Source of the DNA: Enterococcus columbae DSM 7374 = ATCC 51263
GTDB taxonomy: Bacteria > Bacillota > Bacilli > Lactobacillales > Enterococcaceae
Assembly (NCBI RefSeq): GCF_000406925.1
Contig: NZ_KE136347.1
Coordinates: forward strand, 867,549 to 931,548
Reading direction: 5' to 3'
Length of the DNA: 64,000 bases
Under the pieces are notes generated by a model. It saw only the letters and a list, made by a program, of their open reading frames with translations, was not told where the DNA came from and ran no database searches. Below are positions 60,442-64,000 of the stretch, one piece after another; position 1 is the stretch's first letter, and each line of letters starts with the position of its first letter. The position numbers and the translations under genes were made by a program.

Positions 60442-61812
60442 TTATCTTCTAGGTTCATCGTCTTCAAACTCTTTACGAAAAAGCCGACGTTCCTCATCTG
60501 GTTCTACTTCTTTATTTTCATTAAAAATCGCACGTAGCTTCACTAAACGTGTGCCTTCCATCTCTTCAGCAACCAAGGTCAATTGATCAATTTCAAAAGA
60601 CATCCTATCCCCTTGATCTGGAATCGTCCCTAAGGCTGTAATCAAATAGCCTGCCATCGTATCTACATCTGACATATGCAGATTTGTTTGAAACACATCG
60701 TTAAAATCTTCAATTAACATGCGACCATAAACAATATATTCATTTTCACTGACTTTTTCATACAAAGTTTCTACTTCATCGGATTCATCATCAATTTCCC
60801 CAACGATTTCCTCTAGCAAATCTTCTAGAGTCACTAAGCCAACAACGCCACCATATTCATCTAATAAAATAGACATTTGGTTTTGCGTTTTTTTCAACTC
60901 ATATAATAAATCATCGATAAAAATCGTTTCTGGCACAAATAATGGTTCCTGCAAAATATTGCGTAAGTTTAGCTTTTCAAAGCCAACTTTATAGGCACCT
61001 TTTAATAAATTCTTGGTGTGTAAAATCCCAATCACTTTATCTTTATCATCATCGTATACAGGAATACGCGAATAATTTTCTGATAAGATTTCTGTAATAA
61101 TCTCATCAATTGGTCGATTAACATCCACCATAAAGGCATCCGTTCTTGGTACCATTACTTCACGCGCTACTTTAGTATCTAAAGAAAATACCCCTTGAAC
61201 CATCTCTAGTTCATCATCTTCTAAAACGCCCTCGTTTTCTAACATATAGCGCATCTCATCACGGGTCATTTTATTATCTTCATCATCAAAATCCATCGGT
61301 GTTAATTTAGCCAATAGTGAAGTTGAGGCTGACAATAACCAAACAAACGGCTTAGCCACAAAGCCTAAAATCCGAATCGTTCCAGAAGTAAAATTAGCTA
61401 CCTCTTCAGATTTATTCATCGCAATGCGTTTTGGATACAATTCACCAAACACAATCGATACATAGGTCAAAATCCCTAAAACGATAATATTTGCAATACT
61501 TTTCGCAGTAGCCCCACCACCAAAGACTGGCGCTAGACGAGTAGATAAAGTATCCGCTAAAGATGCCCCTGATAAAATATTTACCAAGGTAATCCCAACT
61601 TGAATGGTAGACAAAAAGTTGGTTGGATTTTCAATAATTTTTAAAAGTTTTTTTGCTTTAACATTGCCATCATCAGCTTTTTGCTCCAAACGATTACGGT
61701 TCACCGATACTACCGCAATTTCTGAAGCTGCTAAAAAAGCATTAATCAAGGTTAAAACAATTAGTAATAAAATTTGCGCAATAAGCGACTGACTCTCGGG
61801 GTCAGCATTCAT
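60442..61812 (-). CDS. CNNM/CorC-family (HlyC/CorC, DUF21) membrane protein
   Basis: 456 residues. DUF21 transmembrane domain (about 10-190), two CBS domains (about 205-335; VPRTDAFMVDVNRP and LLDEYGGVVGLVTLEDLLEEIVGEI) and a C-terminal CorC/HlyC domain. The family handles Mg2+ or Co2+ export and is often labelled hemolysin. ATG 61812 follows AAGGAG. Confidence 0.93.
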   Translation of the reverse strand: MNADPESQSLIAQILLLIVLTLINAFLAASEIAVVSVNRNRLEQKADDGNVKAKKLLKIIENPTNFLSTIQVGITLVNILSGASLADTLSTRLAPVFGGGATAKSIANIIVLGILTYVSIVFGELYPKRIAMNKSEEVANFTSGTIRILGFVAKPFVWLLSASTSLLAKLTPMDFDDEDNKMTRDEMRYMLENEGVLEDDELEMVQGVFSLDTKVAREVMVPRTDAFMVDVNRPIDEIITEILSENYSRIPVYDDDKDKVIGILHTKNLLKGAYKVGFEKLNLRNILQEPLFVPETIFIDDLLYELKKTQNQMSILLDEYGGVVGLVTLEDLLEEIVGEIDDESDEVETLYEKVSENEYIVYGRMLIEDFNDVFQTNLHMSDVDTMAGYLITALGTIPDQGDRMSFEIDQLTLVAEEMEGTRLVKLRAIFNENKEVEPDEERRLFRKEFEDDEPRR

Positions 61813-61852
61813 AGTTGCATTCTCTCCTTATTCATCAATCTTATTTTATATA

Positions 61853-61879
61853 GAAAAAAAGCGTGGATAAATCCACGCT
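61853..61879 (-). terminator. Terminator of the AI-2E-family gene
   Basis: AGCGTGGAT (61860-61868) pairs with ATCCACGCT (61871-61879) and TTTTTTT follows on the minus strand. Confidence 0.85.
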
Positions 61880-61944
61880 AAAATCGTAACACAAAACAAA
61901 AAAGTTTGCAATCTGTAACTACTATTATTTAACCCGTAGTTTTT

Positions 61945-63027
61945 TTATGCTTCTTTAATCATTCGATAGATAAAGGCAATGACTGTTTTAGCAATTGCAT
62001 ATAATGGTACCCCAAGGAAAATACCCAATAAGCCGGCTAAATTACCTGCTACCAGTAAAATAAAGATAATCGTCAATGGATGAATGGATAGTGACTTACC
62101 AATAACATTTGGATAAATGATATTCGAGTCAATCTGTTGGACAACTAATACCACACCACAACAAATTAAACTTTGAATAGGATTGGTAAAAATCGTTACA
62201 AAAATAGCTGGCATTAAGCCTAAATAAGGGCCTAAATAAGGAACCAAATTTGTTAGTCCAGCAATGACCCCTAGTAAAAAGGCATAATCTATCCCAAATA
62301 ATAAATAGCCTAAAAAAGTAAAGGTCCCAACGAACAAACATTCAATCATCTGTCCACTAATATAACTAGCCAATGTGCGATTCATTTCTTTACATAAATT
62401 AGCCACCTGATCTTTACGTTTTTCAGGAACAAATTTTAAGATTCCTGGTAATACCTTTGGCCCATCTTTCATCATATAAAATAGAATAAATGGAACAGTA
62501 ATGATTAATACAATTGCTGAGGTCAGCGTTGAAAAGACTGAGCCTAGACTATTGGCTAAACCACTCATGAATTTTTGAATAATTGTACCATAGGATAAAT
62601 CCCATTTAGCCAGCTCTTGATTAATATCAAAATGTTTAAATGTTGGTGATTTGGCCAATTCGCGAATAAAATCTTCTATTTGTTGAATCAAACTAGGAAT
62701 ACTCGCCGCTAATTGGGAAAGCTGTTTAATTAAATTAGGTAAGACCGTCATAAAGACTAAGGCGATAATCGCAATCAATAATAAAAAGACAATAATGACT
62801 GCAAAAATTCTCTTCAGATGGAATTTTTTCGTCAATAGTTCGATTAACGGATTTAACATATAATATAAAAAACCAGAAATTAAAATAGGTGCAAAAAGCG
62901 TCGAGAAAAAGGTTCCTATCGGATGAAATAAAAAACTAACCTTAGTTAAGACAAAAGCTAAAGTTGCTAGGACTAATAGCTCGACTGACCAAAACAATAG
63001 CCTAGATTGGCGAATTTTTTCAAACAT
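61945..63027 (-). CDS. AI-2E family transporter (permease)
   Basis: 360 residues with about seven membrane helices and the family motifs YLGPYLGLMPAIFV and IDSNIIYPNVIGKSLSIHPLTII. Members export small solutes or act as Na+(Li+)/H+ antiporters; the autoinducer link is historical. Alone, with its own terminator. Confidence 0.9.
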   Translation of the reverse strand: MFEKIRQSRLLFWSVELLVLATLAFVLTKVSFLFHPIGTFFSTLFAPILISGFLYYMLNPLIELLTKKFHLKRIFAVIIVFLLLIAIIALVFMTVLPNLIKQLSQLAASIPSLIQQIEDFIRELAKSPTFKHFDINQELAKWDLSYGTIIQKFMSGLANSLGSVFSTLTSAIVLIITVPFILFYMMKDGPKVLPGILKFVPEKRKDQVANLCKEMNRTLASYISGQMIECLFVGTFTFLGYLLFGIDYAFLLGVIAGLTNLVPYLGPYLGLMPAIFVTIFTNPIQSLICCGVVLVVQQIDSNIIYPNVIGKSLSIHPLTIIFILLVAGNLAGLLGIFLGVPLYAIAKTVIAFIYRMIKEA

Positions 63028-63216
63028 ATTCTTCCTCCAAATTTTTTATGCCTTTATTATAACCCATTTTGAATAACTTTCCCAATCAGAACCTCTACCT
63101 TGTATAGCACTACTCTGTCAATAAACTGAGTTACTTGTAAATATTTTATAAATGTCAATTTTACTGCCAAACTAAAGTAAGTTTGCCGATTACTCAGCAA
63201 TTTAAAATTATACAAA

Positions 63217-63245
63217 AAAAAGAAGCAGATAAAATCTGCTCTTTT
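63217..63245 (-). terminator. Terminator of the DUF402 gene
   Basis: AGCAGAT (63224-63230) pairs with ATCTGCT (63234-63240) and the minus strand continues with TTCTTTTTTT. Confidence 0.8.
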
Positions 63246-63249
63246 TACA

Positions 63250-63783
63250 TCATTTCTGCGACAATTGCTTGTAGCGATTATACCAAATATCAACGTAACT
63301 ATCTGAGAAAGGGCCTTTACTATTATTAATCCAATCAACTAGAATCTTAACATTTTCCTTGAGAATAAAGTCTACATCTTGTGGATAATGCATAATCTTA
63401 CTGTGTAATTCGTATTCATCCACATCTAGTAAACGTTTCTCCCCATCCGGAAAAACCTTAATATCTAAATCATAATCAATGTACTTCAGTGCTTCCTCAT
63501 CTAATAAAAATGGTGAAGCTAAATTACAATAATACGACACTCCCTTTTCTCTAATCATCGCTATTATATTGAACCAGTATTTTTTGTGAAAATATACAAT
63601 TGCTGGCTCGCGGGTTACCCAGCGTCTACCATCTGATTCTGTCACTAGTGTATGATCATTTACGCCAATCATTGAATATTCACTGGTCTTTAAGACCATT
63701 GTATCACGCCACGTACGATGCAATTTGCCGTCATGTTTGTAGCTTTGAATGCTAACAAACTCTCCTTCTTTCGGAATTCGCAT
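63250..63783 (-). CDS. DUF402 nucleoside tri-/diphosphate phosphatase
   Basis: 177 residues ([70 protein letters not shown]). DUF402 proteins of this type hydrolyse nucleoside tri- and diphosphates. ATG 63783 after AAGGG is preferred over GTG-like starts upstream (63816). Its place beside the mutY end fits Firmicute order. Confidence 0.9.
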   Translation of the reverse strand: MRIPKEGEFVSIQSYKHDGKLHRTWRDTMVLKTSEYSMIGVNDHTLVTESDGRRWVTREPAIVYFHKKYWFNIIAMIREKGVSYYCNLASPFLLDEEALKYIDYDLDIKVFPDGEKRLLDVDEYELHSKIMHYPQDVDFILKENVKILVDWINNSKGPFSDSYVDIWYNRYKQLSQK

Positions 63784-63888
63784 CTTAACCCTTCCCTCAG
63801 CAGCTTTTTTGTGCATTTGTTCGGGTGCTATACACCTACGTCAAGAACTATTATAACAATAAACTGCGATAAACGCTAGAAATCTTTA

Positions 63889-64000
63889 TTAAAGTTTGTC
63901 ATTTTTCTTTAATTGTTCAAACCATTTATGTTGAATTTTAGGAATTGGTAGTCGATTTAAGTCATTTTGTGTATAGAGATATTGATTTTGAGTAATCGTC
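63889..64000 (-). CDS. mutY: C-terminal end of probable A/G-specific adenine glycosylase (partial)
   Basis: The last 36 codons of a gene entering from the right, ending TAA at 63889-63891. The reading (LYTQNDLNRLPIPKIQHKWFEQLKK) resembles the C terminus of MutY, where LPIPxxQ is usual. The catalytic part is outside the window, so the call is tentative. Confidence 0.6.
   Translation of the reverse strand, partial: TITQNQYLYTQNDLNRLPIPKIQHKWFEQLKKNDKL

Noticed and set aside
63057-63338. Minus-strand ORF of 93 codons overlapping the DUF402 gene end
   Set aside because: It runs through the DUF402 terminator and its coding end, has no ribosome site and no recognisable fold, so the stretch 63028-63249 is treated as non-coding.

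Overview
The window looks like a chromosomal segment of a low-GC, Gram-positive coccus of the Enterococcaceae, close to Enterococcus. Three things point there. The housekeeping blocks hrcA-grpE-dnaK-dnaJ, rimP-nusA-ylxR-ylxQ-infB-rbfA, the yqeG-yqeH-yhbY-nadD-yqeK-rsfS operon and fabT-to-accA are typical of Firmicutes. The regulatory sites are CIRCE, a CtsR box, FabT boxes and a threonine T-box. The neighbours clpE, DUF1827, prfC, ptsHI and a DUF1797 gene match enterococcal order as I remember it. The species cannot be fixed from sequence alone. No rRNA, tRNA, complete insertion sequence, prophage or CRISPR array was seen.

Layout. 1-3.9 kb: the 5' part of a secreted Mub/MucBP-type surface protein (minus strand, running off the left edge), an AT-rich divergent spacer, and a Mga-type regulator. 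3.9-8.8 kb: the HrcA-controlled chaperone operon with two CIRCE elements. 8.8-13.1 kb: an NlpC/P60 cell-wall hydrolase, hemW, a 63-residue ORF, ribF and truB. 13.2-18.6 kb: the rimP-to-rbfA translation/transcription-factor operon behind a leader hairpin. 18.6-21.0 kb: a small AT-rich accessory island (two tiny membrane proteins, an M56 BlaR1-like metalloprotease without a BlaI partner, a Nudix-like remnant). 21.1-23.5 kb: thrS with a T-box leader. 23.6-29.8 kb: a 4-oxalocrotonate tautomerase, HelD, an MFS exporter broken by a stop codon, a P1-family peptidase and a YebC-family protein.

29.9-35.5 kb: the ribosome-assembly/NAD operon yqeG, yqeH, yhbY, nadD, yqeK, rsfS, a methyltransferase and tmcAL. 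35.6-40.2 kb: an amidase, a hotdog thioesterase and a polar amino-acid ABC transporter. 40.4-49.3 kb: the type II fatty-acid synthesis operon under FabT. The usual fabK is missing and a structured terminator-like spacer sits in its place. 49.4-53.1 kb: DUF1797, a 3-hydroxyisobutyrate dehydrogenase-family reductase, a glycolipid-type glycosyltransferase and an M19 dipeptidase. 53.1-60.3 kb: ptsHI, clpE (CtsR box), DUF1827 and prfC. 60.4-64 kb: a CNNM/CorC protein, an AI-2E-family permease, a DUF402 phosphatase and the 3' end of a probable mutY.

Most of the window is core genome. The points most worth a second look are the adhesin/Mga pair with its repeated motif, the CIRCE that also looks like a terminator, the rsfS gene with no canonical start codon, the fabK gap with its RNA structure, the terminator-like hairpins just inside the leaders of the rimP and yqeG operons and before tmcAL, and the orphan M56 island.
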